From Limimaricola sp964022235 (lineage in GTDB: Bacteria > Pseudomonadota > Alphaproteobacteria > Rhodobacterales > Rhodobacteraceae): a stretch of DNA of 64,000 bases. The notes beneath the pieces are model-generated. The model saw only the letters and a program-made list of their open reading frames with translations. It was not told the DNA's origin and made no database searches. A program made the translations under genes and the position numbers. Where the stretch lies: NCBI RefSeq assembly GCF_964022235.1, contig NZ_CAXHZL010000004.1, positions 186,001 to 250,000 of the forward strand, read 5' to 3'. The first letter of the stretch is position 1. Every line of letters begins with the position of its first letter. Below are positions 14,458 through 23,383 of this stretch, one piece after another.

Positions 14458-15225
14458 ATGCAGAGCAGTAACCTTCTCGAAGCCATCTGGCGGGGCGATG
14501 TCGCTTGCGCCGATGACAGTGACACAGGTGCCCGTTTCGGGCGCCTCCTCGATGCGCTCGTGCCGATGCGGCGGATCGGCCTGCTGCGCGGGGATCGCGC
14601 CGGCGGGCAGATTCTGCCCGAGCAGACCGAGCTTCTGCCGGCCTTGGCGCTCGGCGACGTGATCGAGGAAGAGCTGTCGGTGGCGACCCCGCACGGGGCG
14701 CTGGTGGTGATCCTCGACCAGGCCACGATGCGGCCCGGCGCGGGGGATGCGGCACGATCGCAGCTCGCTGGCCGGTTGGTCGGCGAGCTGCTGATCGACG
14801 CGGTGCAGCGCGGCGCGTTTCCCGCCGAACAGGAAACCAACGCGCTCTACCTGCTGGCGCAGGGCTACGACGCTCTGGCGCGAAGCCCCGAACTGGCACG
14901 GCTCGGGCTTGTCCCCGCGCCGTTCCGCGCCGGTCTCGCGGCGGTGCTGGCCAGCCTCTGGACCGGCCCGGTGGTGCGTGGCTCGGACCCTGACGAGCTG
15001 ATCTGCGGGCCGCTGTTTCTCGACAGCCCGCGGCTGCGCGACTATCTCGTCACGCTCGACGCGAGCTTCGAGGCCCCGGCTTCCGGCCTCGCGACGGCCA
15101 CGCTCGTGCGCTTTGATGCCGTCGCGCGGACGCATGACGCTTGGCTGCGCGATGTCGCCTTGCGGGTCGATGACCTGCTGCGCCTGTCCTGCAAGGTACA
15201 GGGCGAAACCGCCGGCGAAGGCTGA
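14458..15225 (+). CDS. Unknown protein upstream of fliK
   Basis: A 255-residue soluble protein with no signal peptide or membrane segment, rich in Ala, Leu, Asp and Arg and predicted mostly helical. Stretches such as LLDALVPMRRIGLLRGDRAG and TNALYLLAQGYDALARSPEL give no family I can name. The gene ends six bases before fliK, so it belongs to the fliK-flgD unit. A regulator or assembly factor for hook formation is possible from context, but nothing in the sequence proves it. Confidence 0.7.
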   Translation: MQSSNLLEAIWRGDVACADDSDTGARFGRLLDALVPMRRIGLLRGDRAGGQILPEQTELLPALALGDVIEEELSVATPHGALVVILDQATMRPGAGDAARSQLAGRLVGELLIDAVQRGAFPAEQETNALYLLAQGYDALARSPELARLGLVPAPFRAGLAAVLASLWTGPVVRGSDPDELICGPLFLDSPRLRDYLVTLDASFEAPASGLATATLVRFDAVARTHDAWLRDVALRVDDLLRLSCKVQGETAGEG

Positions 15226-15231
15226 AGGCCG

Positions 15232-16890
15232 ATGGTCGCGCCGCTCCTTACAGCCCAGACAGGGCGCGTCATGGCAGGTCCGACTACCACGGCGCGCCCG
15301 TCTGGCGTTGAGGACACGGGCTTTGCGGCAATGCTGGCCATGAACCACGGTGCCGAGGCCAAGGCCACGCCGCCGACCGAGGCTCCGAAGGCTGCCGTGC
15401 CCGCAGGGCCGCCAGCGCTCGAAGCGCTGCTCGGAGAGCTCGAAAACATCGCGCAGGACGGTCTGGCGCAGCTTGTGGCCGCCGGGACCGACCCCACGGC
15501 GCAGGCCGCTGCCGTCTCGGGCATGGATGCCAAGCTGCGCGAAGCCATCGCCGGGTTCGACGAGGCGCAGGGCACCGATCTGGGCGGGCTGCTCACCATC
15601 GCCCCCGATGCGGCGCTCGGGTCTGAGGCAGGAGCCTTGAACCCAACGAGTGTGACCTTCGCGGTCGCGCCGGACGCCGCTGCGACGCAGGAGGCTGTGC
15701 AGGCGGTGACGTCGATCGCGTCCCCCGCCGGGCTTACGGCCTCGCTGACGAAAATCTCCGATCTGCTCGGCACGGTGGCGGCGGCGGTTCAGGGCAATAC
15801 GCCGTCTGCTTCCGCGACGCCGTCCGCTTCCGCGACGCCGGTCGCGGCTCCCACGGGTGGCGCCTCCGAGACGTTCACGTCGCAAGCGACGCCCAAGCCT
15901 CCGGCTGCGATCCCAGCGCATGCCAAGGCCCAGTCCGACGGGCTTCAGGTCCCGCAAACGGGTTCGACGGCGATTGCAGATACGGCAGGTCCGGGCGTTC
16001 CTGCGCCAATGGTCCGAGCCGGGGCGGCAAGCGCCCCGGTCGAGATCGAGGCACAGCGCGCGACAACCGTTCCAGCGACCGCTGCGGACCCTTGGGTCAA
16101 GGCCGGTCTACCGCCCTCGACCCAAGCCGGAGCGAACCCCATGGGCGCACAGCCCCTGCAACAGGGGCGCAGGACGGGCGAGGCCATGCCCATCCCCTCC
16201 GCAGCAGCGGTGCAGGAGGCCGAGACCCCATTGGCGGCGTCGGCCGTCACGCAAGTTGCGCCCGATGCCGCAGGCGACGCGGAGACCCGTACGCCGCTGA
16301 GCTTTGCCGCGATGTTGTCCAAGGAAGCGGCGCAGGGCGGCGAGGGCGGGGCGGAGGCGACCGGCCCGGACCTGCCGATGCGTGAGATCCTTGCCCCCGA
16401 GCCCGGCGCGGCACCGCTGCGCACGGCCGAGACTGCAGCATTGCCCCGGATCGCGCCGGCCCCGCCTCCACCGCCACAGCCGAGCGGCTTTTCGCGGGCC
16501 CTGACCTCTCAGATTCGCGAGACCTCGATCATCGAGGGTCGCACGCGGATCGCGCTCACCCCCGGCGGATTGGGCGAGATCGAGATCGAGCTCAGCCGCG
16601 ACGAGGGCCAGCTCCGGGTAGTGATCCGGGCCGAGAACCAGACCGTCCTGCAGGCGCTGCGCGGTGATCGCGACGGGCTGATGACGATGCTCGGCCAAAG
16701 CGGCGCAGGCGTGGAAGACGGTCAGCTGAGCTTTGAATCCTTCGATCGCGGGGGGCGTGACGGTGCCGCGCCGGACGAGCGCGTGACAGGTCGCCCCGGC
16801 GCGACCGCCGCGGCCGGACCCGAGACGGCCCTTGCCGACGACACCCCGGCCTCGCCGACCGGCGACGGTCAACTCGACATTCTCACCTGA
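15232..16890 (+). CDS. fliK: Flagellar hook-length control protein FliK
   Basis: Secreted molecular ruler of 552 residues that sets hook length and switches export from hook to filament substrates. The long N-terminal and middle part is Ala/Pro/Thr-rich and low in complexity. The C-terminal Flg_hook domain (about 425-505) carries RIALTPGGLGEIEIELSRDE, LRVVIRAENQTVLQALRGDR and LMTMLGQSGAGV. The ruler includes a duplicated SASATP hexad at 15800-15835. It follows the 14458 gene and precedes flgD, its usual partner. Confidence 0.9.
   Translation: MVAPLLTAQTGRVMAGPTTTARPSGVEDTGFAAMLAMNHGAEAKATPPTEAPKAAVPAGPPALEALLGELENIAQDGLAQLVAAGTDPTAQAAAVSGMDAKLREAIAGFDEAQGTDLGGLLTIAPDAALGSEAGALNPTSVTFAVAPDAAATQEAVQAVTSIASPAGLTASLTKISDLLGTVAAAVQGNTPSASATPSASATPVAAPTGGASETFTSQATPKPPAAIPAHAKAQSDGLQVPQTGSTAIADTAGPGVPAPMVRAGAASAPVEIEAQRATTVPATAADPWVKAGLPPSTQAGANPMGAQPLQQGRRTGEAMPIPSAAAVQEAETPLAASAVTQVAPDAAGDAETRTPLSFAAMLSKEAAQGGEGGAEATGPDLPMREILAPEPGAAPLRTAETAALPRIAPAPPPPPQPSGFSRALTSQIRETSIIEGRTRIALTPGGLGEIEIELSRDEGQLRVVIRAENQTVLQALRGDRDGLMTMLGQSGAGVEDGQLSFESFDRGGRDGAAPDERVTGRPGATAAAGPETALADDTPASPTGDGQLDILT
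15800..15835 (+). repeat. 18-bp tandem repeat (two copies) in fliK
   Basis: Two adjacent 18-base units (15800-15817, 15818-15835) differ at one position and encode a repeated Pro-Ser-Ala-Ser-Ala-Thr unit in the flexible ruler part of FliK. Such a repeat could expand or contract by slippage. Confidence 0.8.
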
Positions 16891-16910
16891 GCCGATCGGA
16901 GCCCCCCGAG

Positions 16911-17579
16911 ATGGAAGCCCTCTCCTCGTCGACCGCCACCGCGACAGCCACCGCGAGCGCGGCCACCACCAGCCGCAACAAGCTCGACGCCGATTACCAG
17001 AGCTTTCTCAAGCTGCTGATCGCGCAGGTCTCGAACCAGGACCCGCTGGAGCCGATGGATTCGACCACCTTCGTGTCGCAGCTCGCACAGCTGACGCAGG
17101 TGGAGCAGTCGATAACCACCAACGACACGCTCGAGAAGATCGAGGCCCGGCTCAGCTCCGCGAACGCGCGCGAGGATGCGATGCTGATCGGGCGCGAGGT
17201 GCTGGTGCCGACCGACAGGATCGCGCTCAACGAGGGCACGGCCAAGTTCTCCTACACGCTGAACAGCGCGGCGGCCTCGGTCTCGGCGCGCATCCTGGGC
17301 GAGGATGGCACCGAGCTGCGCCGCATCGACGGGCTGCCCGGCGGGCAGGAGGGGCGCCACGAGGTGATCTGGGACGGGCGCGACCGCGAGGGGCTTCCGG
17401 TGCCGGACGGGGCCTTTCAGGTCGAGATCAATGCCCTCGACGCCGACGACAAGGCGGTGTTCCTCACCACCTATGCCGAAGGTCAGGTCGAGCGTGTGGC
17501 GTTCCGGGACGGAAGCCCGGTGCTGCAGCTGGCCTCGGGGGCCGAGGTGTCGCCCGACAGCATCGTCGGCATCCGCTGA
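16911..17579 (+). CDS. flgD: Flagellar hook assembly (hook cap) protein FlgD
   Basis: Exported hook cap of 222 residues that assists FlgE polymerisation. The N-terminal domain contains the diagnostic DYQSFLKLLIAQVSNQDPLE, then PMDSTTFVSQLAQLTQVEQS (about 30-68). A FlgD Ig-like/TUDOR part follows around 85-200, with EGRHEVIWDGRDREGLPVPDG. Last gene of its unit; it converges with the fliL-like gene with only a 10-base gap and no visible terminator. Confidence 0.94.
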   Translation: MEALSSSTATATATASAATTSRNKLDADYQSFLKLLIAQVSNQDPLEPMDSTTFVSQLAQLTQVEQSITTNDTLEKIEARLSSANAREDAMLIGREVLVPTDRIALNEGTAKFSYTLNSAAASVSARILGEDGTELRRIDGLPGGQEGRHEVIWDGRDREGLPVPDGAFQVEINALDADDKAVFLTTYAEGQVERVAFRDGSPVLQLASGAEVSPDSIVGIR

Positions 17580-17589
17580 TCCCCACGCG

Positions 17590-18267
17590 CTAGTGTGTCA
17601 GCACCTCGTGCTCCGTCTCCGTCGCGGCGATCTCCGCCGCCGGGGCCGGAGCGCGGGTTTGCGGGATGTCCTGACGGGCCACGTCCTGCTTGAACAGGTT
17701 GGGAAACAGAACATCTTCGATCGGCATGCCGATTGCCTTGAGATCGGCGAGCACGCGCTCGGAGAGCGCCTCCGTGTCGATCGTGGGTCCGGTCATGGCG
17801 GGCGTCGTGGCCGCTTCGCTGAGAGAGGTCAGCACCGCGTCGCGCATCCGCATCAGGGTTTCGGGGCTGGTCTCGACCTGCGCCACCAGCGCCGCCTCGG
17901 GCATCGCCAATGCGATGTCGGCCACGACATAGGTGATGGAGCGAGGCTTGAGCACCGGTATGGTCAGACGCCCGACACTGAGCAGATAGGCCGTCTCCTC
18001 CGCACCCGCCACCGCGTCGTCGCCGTGCTCCGAGGCGTCCGCGTCGGCATGGGCCGCCCCATGCGCCCCGGCTTTGGGGTCGACGGGGGCGGGCGGGATG
18101 CCCAGCGCGGCGTGATCGCCGGGCTGGCCCGGCTCCGCGTCCGTGAGGGTCGTGGGCTCGGCCATCGCAACCTGCGATTCGCTTGTCGGGACGAGGAACA
18201 TCCCCGCAGCATAGCCGCCCGCAAGGCAGGCCAGCGGCAGGGAGATCATCAGGATCATGGATTTCAT
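17590..18267 (-). CDS. FliL-like flagellar protein (second copy)
   Basis: A 225-residue protein with one N-terminal membrane segment (SMILMISLPLACLAGGYAAG) and a long acidic, His/Ala/Asp-rich periplasmic linker. A folded C-terminal part (about 95-200) begins LLSVGRLTIPVLKPRSITYV. Its architecture resembles FliL, which surrounds MotB near the stator, but sequence similarity to the clear FliL at 38379-38954 is low. It is the last gene of the flgF-flgG-flgA-flgH operon. The FliL call is tentative; a roseobacter-specific periplasmic flagellar protein is the alternative. Confidence 0.55.
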   Translation of the reverse strand: MKSMILMISLPLACLAGGYAAGMFLVPTSESQVAMAEPTTLTDAEPGQPGDHAALGIPPAPVDPKAGAHGAAHADADASEHGDDAVAGAEETAYLLSVGRLTIPVLKPRSITYVVADIALAMPEAALVAQVETSPETLMRMRDAVLTSLSEAATTPAMTGPTIDTEALSERVLADLKAIGMPIEDVLFPNLFKQDVARQDIPQTRAPAPAAEIAATETEHEVLTH

Positions 18268-18329
18268 CGGACCATCGCGTGTTGTGCGTTCGGTCCTCTA
18301 TGGCCCCGCTTCGTGGCGGCAATTGCGTG

Positions 18330-19106
18330 TCAGTAGGGCAAGATGATGTCCATTGCGTCCTCGCCATAGCCGCGCTCTTGCGTGCGCGACAGCTGGCCGC
18401 GCCCGCCATAGGTGATGCGCGCCTCGGCGATCTTCTCGTAAGGAATGGTGTTGTTCATCTGGATGTCCTCGGGCCGGATGATGCCCGCGACGCGCAGCTC
18501 GCGCAGTTCCTGGTTCACCTTAACCTCCTGACGGCCCGCGATGACGAGGTTACCGTTCGGCAGCATCTGCACCACCAGCGCCGCGACCTTGAGCTCGATC
18601 GATTCGTTACGGGTGATCGAACCCGAGCCCGACACATCCGTCGACGAACCGATGTCGACGATGTCGCCCGAGGGCAGGTCGTCGGGGCCGACACCGGGCA
18701 GGATCTTGTCGATCTGGGTGCCGTAACCGAACAGCGTCGGGAAGGCGACGGTGCTCTGGCCGTCGCGCGACCGCTGGCCCGCGTTGCGCAGCTGCGCGCG
18801 GTCGTCGATGCGGATGTCGACGGTGAGGATGTCGCCCACCTGAGAGGCGCGCTGGTCGGCGAAGAAGCCGCCAGAACCGCCCCGCTCCCACAGAGAGGCG
18901 GCCTCGGCGCGTTGATAGACGCGAGGCGGCGTAGGCGGCGGCATCGGCACCGAGACGGCGGCCGCCTCGGGGATCGTGACCGGGTTCACCTCGATCGCCG
19001 AGGTCTGCGGATCGCGGTCGAACTTGTCGCGCACCCCGCCGCAGCCGGAGACGAGCGCCGCCCCCAGCAAAAGAACGGGCAGGGGACGCAGATGGGTGCG
19101 GCTCAA
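18330..19106 (-). CDS. flgH: Flagellar L-ring protein FlgH
   Basis: Outer-membrane lipoprotein of 258 residues that builds the L ring. The signal peptide ends in the lipobox LVSGC (Cys about 22). The family stretch SLWERGGSGGFFADQRASQVGD (about 66-88), quoted in part as GGFFADQRASQVGD, is followed by ILTVDIRIDD and a C-terminal GRQEVKVNQELRELRVAGII segment. The start lies a few bases before the flgA stop, so translation is coupled. Standard length. Confidence 0.94.
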   Translation of the reverse strand: MSRTHLRPLPVLLLGAALVSGCGGVRDKFDRDPQTSAIEVNPVTIPEAAAVSVPMPPPTPPRVYQRAEAASLWERGGSGGFFADQRASQVGDILTVDIRIDDRAQLRNAGQRSRDGQSTVAFPTLFGYGTQIDKILPGVGPDDLPSGDIVDIGSSTDVSGSGSITRNESIELKVAALVVQMLPNGNLVIAGRQEVKVNQELRELRVAGIIRPEDIQMNNTIPYEKIAEARITYGGRGQLSRTQERGYGEDAMDIILPY

Positions 19107-19768
19107 CGGGAGACCTCCACGATGCCCTCGGCGACGGCTGTGCCGGTGAGGGTGGTGTTGCTGGATGTGTTGACGATGCGGACTTCCTGGCCGCGATGCG
19201 CGTCCGACAGCGCGCGGCCCGGTGCCGACAGGCGCATCGCACCGTCCGAAAACTTGATGGTGACCTCGTCGCCGCGGTCGATGACCAGCGGCTGCATCAC
19301 CGATTGCACCATGACCGGGCGTCCTTCGGGGAGCATCCGGCGCACCTGCATGCCGATCATCGCCTCGGGCTCGATCACCGCATAGGGGCCAAGCCGCGCC
19401 TGTGGCAGCCGCAGTTCGGTCAGATCCGCCTCTGCCACGATGTCGCCGGGCATCAGCCGCCGGTTCGGCACCGGCAGCGGCACCATCACCGCGGCGAGCC
19501 CGCTCACCCGGTGCAGACCGCCGGTGTCGTCGATCGCGTTTGCGACAAAGCGCCCAGATGCCGGGTCCATCCAGAATTCGGCGATGAAGGCGGCGTCGGA
19601 GGGCGGTTGACCGGCAAAGCCGATCTCGAATTCGGCCCGACCCGAAAGCGAGGGGCCGAAATGGTCGCGCGCGCGCTCCTCCACCAGCACCGGTAGAGGG
19701 GCCGCGATGGCTGTCGCGGGGACCGCGACGGGGGCGACGAGCGCCGAGAGGAGGGCGAGGGCGCGCAT
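19103..19768 (-). CDS. flgA: Flagellar P-ring assembly chaperone FlgA
   Basis: Periplasmic chaperone of 221 residues needed to assemble the FlgI P ring. It has a signal peptide (MRALALLSALVAPVAVPATA) and a C-terminal SAF domain with the typical LPVPNRRLMPGDIVAEADL and GMQVRRMLPEGRPVM segments. Its ATG overlaps the flgG stop (TGATG), and an alternative GTG lies one codon upstream. Third in the flgF operon. Confidence 0.9.
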   Translation of the reverse strand: MRALALLSALVAPVAVPATAIAAPLPVLVEERARDHFGPSLSGRAEFEIGFAGQPPSDAAFIAEFWMDPASGRFVANAIDDTGGLHRVSGLAAVMVPLPVPNRRLMPGDIVAEADLTELRLPQARLGPYAVIEPEAMIGMQVRRMLPEGRPVMVQSVMQPLVIDRGDEVTIKFSDGAMRLSAPGRALSDAHRGQEVRIVNTSSNTTLTGTAVAEGIVEVSR

Positions 19769-20553
19769 CACTTGATCTGGTTGGCGGCGGTCATCATCTG
19801 ATCCGCCGTTTCCAGAGACTTCGAGTTCATTTCGTAGGCGCGCTGCGCCGAGATCAGATCGGTGATCTGCTGGATGATGTTGACATTGGAGTTCTCGAGA
19901 TAGCCCTGCCGCAGGATGCCGATCCCTTCGTCGCCGGGGTTGGCGGGCACGGCGTCGCCCGAGGCCGTCGTGGCTTCGAGCAGGTTCGAGCCGAGCTGGC
20001 GCATCCCCGCCTCGTTGGTGAAGGTCGACATGGTGATCCGACCCAGCTCCACCGGGGTCGGATCGCCGCCGACATAGGCCATGACCACGCCTTGTTCGGA
20101 GATCTCGACCTGCGTGGTGTTGTCGGGCACCACGATGCCGGGATCGAGCTCGTAGCCCTGCATGGTGACGAGCTGGCCCTCGGAGGAGAGCTGGAACGCG
20201 CCGTCGCGGGTATAGGCCTGCCCGCCGTCGGGCAGGTTCACCGCAAAGAAGCCGCGCCCGTCGATCGCCAGATCGAGCTGGTTCTCGGTTGCCATCAACC
20301 CGCCTTGGGTGTTGAGCCGCACCGTGCCCGCCGTCTCGACGCCGAAACCGATGTCGACGCCCGTGGGTCGGGCCGTGCCCGCCTCGGAGGTAAGCGATCC
20401 CTCGCGGCGCACGGTCTCGTAGATCAGGTCCTGGAACGCCGCCCGGCTCGATTTGAAGCCGGTGGTGTTGGCGTTGGCGATGTTGTTGGAGATGACGTCC
20501 ACGTTGGTCTGCTGCGCGAGCATGCCGGTTGCGGCGATTCCGAGGGCTTTCAT
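19768..20553 (-). CDS. flgG: Flagellar distal rod protein FlgG
   Basis: Exported rod subunit of 261 residues. The N-terminal signature MLAQQTNVDVISNNIANANT (about 11-30) and the C-terminal GYLENSNVNIIQQITDLISA, then QRAYEMNSKSLETADQM, are classical for FlgG. It lies directly downstream of flgF and overlaps flgA, as in other proteobacterial flagellar operons. Confidence 0.97.
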   Translation of the reverse strand: MKALGIAATGMLAQQTNVDVISNNIANANTTGFKSSRAAFQDLIYETVRREGSLTSEAGTARPTGVDIGFGVETAGTVRLNTQGGLMATENQLDLAIDGRGFFAVNLPDGGQAYTRDGAFQLSSEGQLVTMQGYELDPGIVVPDNTTQVEISEQGVVMAYVGGDPTPVELGRITMSTFTNEAGMRQLGSNLLEATTASGDAVPANPGDEGIGILRQGYLENSNVNIIQQITDLISAQRAYEMNSKSLETADQMMTAANQIK

Positions 20554-20587
20554 GAGGGGGCTCCTGTGCCGGGTCCGGGGGGTGGGG

Positions 20588-21337
20588 TCAGGTCACGCTG
20601 CCGATGCGGCGCAGCATGTCGCGCGTCAGGTCGTCTTCGCCGCCCACCAGCTTGAGCGCGCGTTCATAGGCCTGTTGGATCGCCATCAGCCGGGTCATCT
20701 CGACCACCGGCTGGACGTTGCTCGATTCGATCATGCCCTGCACGACGCGGGTGCCGCTGGTCGCGGGCCGCGCGGTGTCGACGCCCTCGGGGGGGACGAA
20801 CATGCCCGAGCCGATGCGCTCGTAGGATTGCAGGTCCGGCAGGTCGAACAGGCCGACGCGCCCGATCACGCCGCCGGTCAGCGTCGAGATCGTGCCGTCC
20901 TGCGAGATCGAGACCTCGCCGCCCAGATCGGGCGGCAGGGAGATCGGCGCGCCGCCCGCATCGAGCACCTTGGCCCCCGAAAGCGTGACAAGCGCGCCGT
21001 TCGGGTCGAGCGCGAAGCGCCCGTCGCGGCCGTAGGCGGTGCGCCCGTCGCTGGTCTCGTAGCCGAACCAGCTGTCGCCCTGCAGCGCCAGATCGAGCGG
21101 GTTGCCAGTGCGCGACATCGCGCCCTGCTCGGGGTTCATGTAGGAACCCTGATCGATCAGGAATTCGGTGTTGCGGCTCTCATCCACGCCGGTTTCGCGG
21201 TGCAGGTAGCTGTCGAACACGACCCGCTCGCCCTTGAAACCCGCGGTGTTGGCGTTGGCGATGTTGTTGGCGGTTACGTCGAGCGCGTTGTGCATTGCCG
21301 TGGCCAGAGACAGCGAAACATAGGTGCTGTTGTCCAT
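20588..21337 (-). CDS. flgF: Flagellar proximal rod protein FlgF
   Basis: Exported rod protein of 249 residues, first gene of the flgF-flgG-flgA-flgH operon. It shows the axial-protein N-terminus STYVSLSLATAMHNALDVTA with NNIANANTAGFKGER, and a C-terminal SSNVQPVVEMTRLMAIQQAYE. The ATG at 21337 is chosen because MDNSTYVSLS is the usual FlgF opening; upstream in-frame residues are not conserved. Confidence 0.93.
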   Translation of the reverse strand: MDNSTYVSLSLATAMHNALDVTANNIANANTAGFKGERVVFDSYLHRETGVDESRNTEFLIDQGSYMNPEQGAMSRTGNPLDLALQGDSWFGYETSDGRTAYGRDGRFALDPNGALVTLSGAKVLDAGGAPISLPPDLGGEVSISQDGTISTLTGGVIGRVGLFDLPDLQSYERIGSGMFVPPEGVDTARPATSGTRVVQGMIESSNVQPVVEMTRLMAIQQAYERALKLVGGEDDLTRDMLRRIGSVT

Positions 21338-21450
21338 CGCGTCCTGTCTCCCGATTCCCACGATTCTCGACGCTTGCACGCCGTTATTGACGCTGTTGTT
21401 GCTTCGATGTGGGATTCGATCAAGGATAGCTCAGATCAATTCATGGGTTC
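21338..21450. promoter_or_regulatory. Divergent promoter region flgF / 21451 gene
   Basis: AT-richer spacer shared by the flgF operon (minus) and the 21451-flgE-flgK series (plus). CAAGGATAG lies at 21421-21429, 22 bases before the GTG start at 21451. This is one of eight copies of the flagellar motif. Confidence 0.5.
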
Positions 21451-23286
21451 GTGGCGAATTTGCCAAGATTACTGAGCATATGTCTGGGCATGGCCCTGTT
21501 GGCGGATCCGGCCTTGGCCGAGGCTCCGACGACCGTGGCGCGCCCTGCGCTTACGCCCGTGCCTGCACCCGGACCCGCCGCCAGGGCGCCCACCACCATC
21601 GTGCTCTCCGCCGCGTCCACGCCCGGCTATCTCGAGCGTCGCGCGGCGCTGATCGAAGCATTGTCGGCCACGCGCGACACCGATCAGAGAGCGGATCTGC
21701 TGCTCGATCTTGCCGAGTTGTCGGTGGGGGTGGCGCTGGCCCCCGAGGCACAGTCCTTCCTGTCGGGTCTGCCGGAGGCGGGGCCGGACGGGCTCGATGC
21801 CGCGCAGGCGCTGCGCCGGGATCGGCTCGGCCTCGCGATCTGGGGCGTCGACGGCGGCATGCTGTCGCCACCGCTGCCGTCGCGGCAGTTGATCGAGGAG
21901 ACGGGCGATTGGGACGAGGCCCCGGTCTGGCGCGCCCTGGCCCATGCGCGCGAGGGCGATGCCGCCGGCGCCGCCGCGGATTTGCCGCGGGTGGGGGCGG
22001 TGCTCGACACGATGCCGCCCGCGCTTGCCGCGACGCTGCTGCCCGAACTTCTGGAGGCTGCGATCGATGCCTCGCTTTGGGACACGGCGCATGGTCTGGC
22101 GCAGATGTTCGACGTTCATGCCGAGTTGCGCGGCGGCAGTGCCTACCGGTTTCTTCTGGGCCGCGCGGCGCAGGCCGGTGGCAACCCGGTGATGGCCTTC
22201 GACAGCTATGCTATGGCCTCCGGCGGTGGCGACGTCTGGGCCCAGAGGGCACGGCTGGCGCTCGTCGATCTCGGCCGTGCCACCGGCACGTTGACGCCCG
22301 AAGACGGCGCGGCCTTGCTGCGACAGAGCTGGCGGCTGTGGCGCGGCGACGCGCTCGAGATCGCCACGCTGGAGCGACTGGCCGAGGTCGAGCACGGACG
22401 CGGTGAGACCGAGGCCGCGATCATCGCGATGACCGAAATCCAGCGTCGCCACGCGACGAGCGATGCCGCGATCGGCTCCGCCGCGCGGCTCGATGAGCTG
22501 GTCGAAGAGCTTTATACGCGCGGCGCCACGGGGGCGCTGCCGATCGGTGCCTTCGTGGCGGCGCATCGCAGGCTGTCGCCGGACCTGATGTTCCGCTCCG
22601 GCTTTGCCGCGCAGGCGGAAAAGCTGGCGGCGCGGCTTCTCGAGATCGGGGCGACGGATGCGGCGGCGCGTGAATACGCGATGCTGCGCGACCAGCTCGC
22701 GGTGATGCGCGATCTGGGCCTCGAGGAGGTGCCTGCGGTGCGGCTCGACATGCTGCGTCTGGCGCAGGCCGAGGCGCTGCTGCGCGGCGGCCAGACCGTC
22801 GCGGCGGCGCAGGCGCTGGGGGCCACGGCGGCCACGGCGCCCGAACTGCGCGACCGCATGGAGATGCTGCGCGCCCGCCTGTCGAGCGCCCAGGGCGACG
22901 GGGCGGGCGTCATCGCGACCCGCATGGAAACCCCCACCGAGGGCTACCGACGGCTTCGCGCCGCCGCCCTGTTCGACCGGGGCGACTGGAGTGGCGCGCG
23001 TGACGGCTATGCCGCGCTCTGGCGCGAGCCGGAGACGCCGCTGGGGGCGGGCGAAGCGATCCGCCTGCTGCTGGCCGCGCACCACTCCGGCGACGCCGCC
23101 TTGGTGGCCGAGCTTCTCGAAGGTCTGCCGCAGCTGGCGCGCAGCCCGGAACTGGCCGAGGTCGCCCGCTCGCTGGCCCCGGTGGCTCCGCTTGCGCTGC
23201 CGATCGGTCAAAAATCCGCCACGGATCGGATGCAGGATGCCGATGCAGCCCTGCGTCGTCTCGAACTCGTTGCGGGCGACGGCTGA
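21451..23286 (+). CDS. Unknown large periplasmic, helical-repeat-like protein upstream of flgE
   Basis: A 611-residue protein starting at GTG 21451, with a signal peptide (ANLPRLLSICLGMALLADPALA, quoted in part as LLSICLGMALLADPALA). The rest is Ala/Leu/Glu-rich with recurring 30-40-residue helical units resembling TPR or Sel1-like repeats (for example DLLLDLAELSVGVALAPEAQ and AEKLAARLLEIGATDAAARE). I cannot name a family. It leads the unit that continues to flgE, flgK and flgL, so a periplasmic role in hook/rod assembly or the motor (analogous in place only to MotC) is an inference. A hairpin at 23316-23338 separates it from flgE. Confidence 0.75.
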   Translation: MANLPRLLSICLGMALLADPALAEAPTTVARPALTPVPAPGPAARAPTTIVLSAASTPGYLERRAALIEALSATRDTDQRADLLLDLAELSVGVALAPEAQSFLSGLPEAGPDGLDAAQALRRDRLGLAIWGVDGGMLSPPLPSRQLIEETGDWDEAPVWRALAHAREGDAAGAAADLPRVGAVLDTMPPALAATLLPELLEAAIDASLWDTAHGLAQMFDVHAELRGGSAYRFLLGRAAQAGGNPVMAFDSYAMASGGGDVWAQRARLALVDLGRATGTLTPEDGAALLRQSWRLWRGDALEIATLERLAEVEHGRGETEAAIIAMTEIQRRHATSDAAIGSAARLDELVEELYTRGATGALPIGAFVAAHRRLSPDLMFRSGFAAQAEKLAARLLEIGATDAAAREYAMLRDQLAVMRDLGLEEVPAVRLDMLRLAQAEALLRGGQTVAAAQALGATAATAPELRDRMEMLRARLSSAQGDGAGVIATRMETPTEGYRRLRAAALFDRGDWSGARDGYAALWREPETPLGAGEAIRLLLAAHHSGDAALVAELLEGLPQLARSPELAEVARSLAPVAPLALPIGQKSATDRMQDADAALRRLELVAGDG

Positions 23287-23315
23287 TGGCCGTCACCGCA
23301 TTCTACCACTGGCCT

Positions 23316-23338
23316 TGGCCGGTACCCCCTACCGGCCA
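23316..23338 (+). terminator. Hairpin between the 21451 gene and flgE
   Basis: A perfect 9-bp stem, TGGCCGGTA with TACCGGCCA, closes a five-C loop. It lies 30 bases past the upstream stop and 46 bases before the flgE ATG. There is no T-run, so attenuation or RNA processing that adjusts flgE level is as likely as termination. Confidence 0.5.
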
Positions 23339-23383
23339 GGGCCTCGAAAGCCCCGGCGGCACAACAAACGAAGGACAGTCAGG

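Noticed and set aside
15800..15835. FliK 18-bp repeat as a phase-variation switch
   Set aside because: The unit is a multiple of three, so copy-number change alters ruler length but not the reading frame, and only two copies exist.
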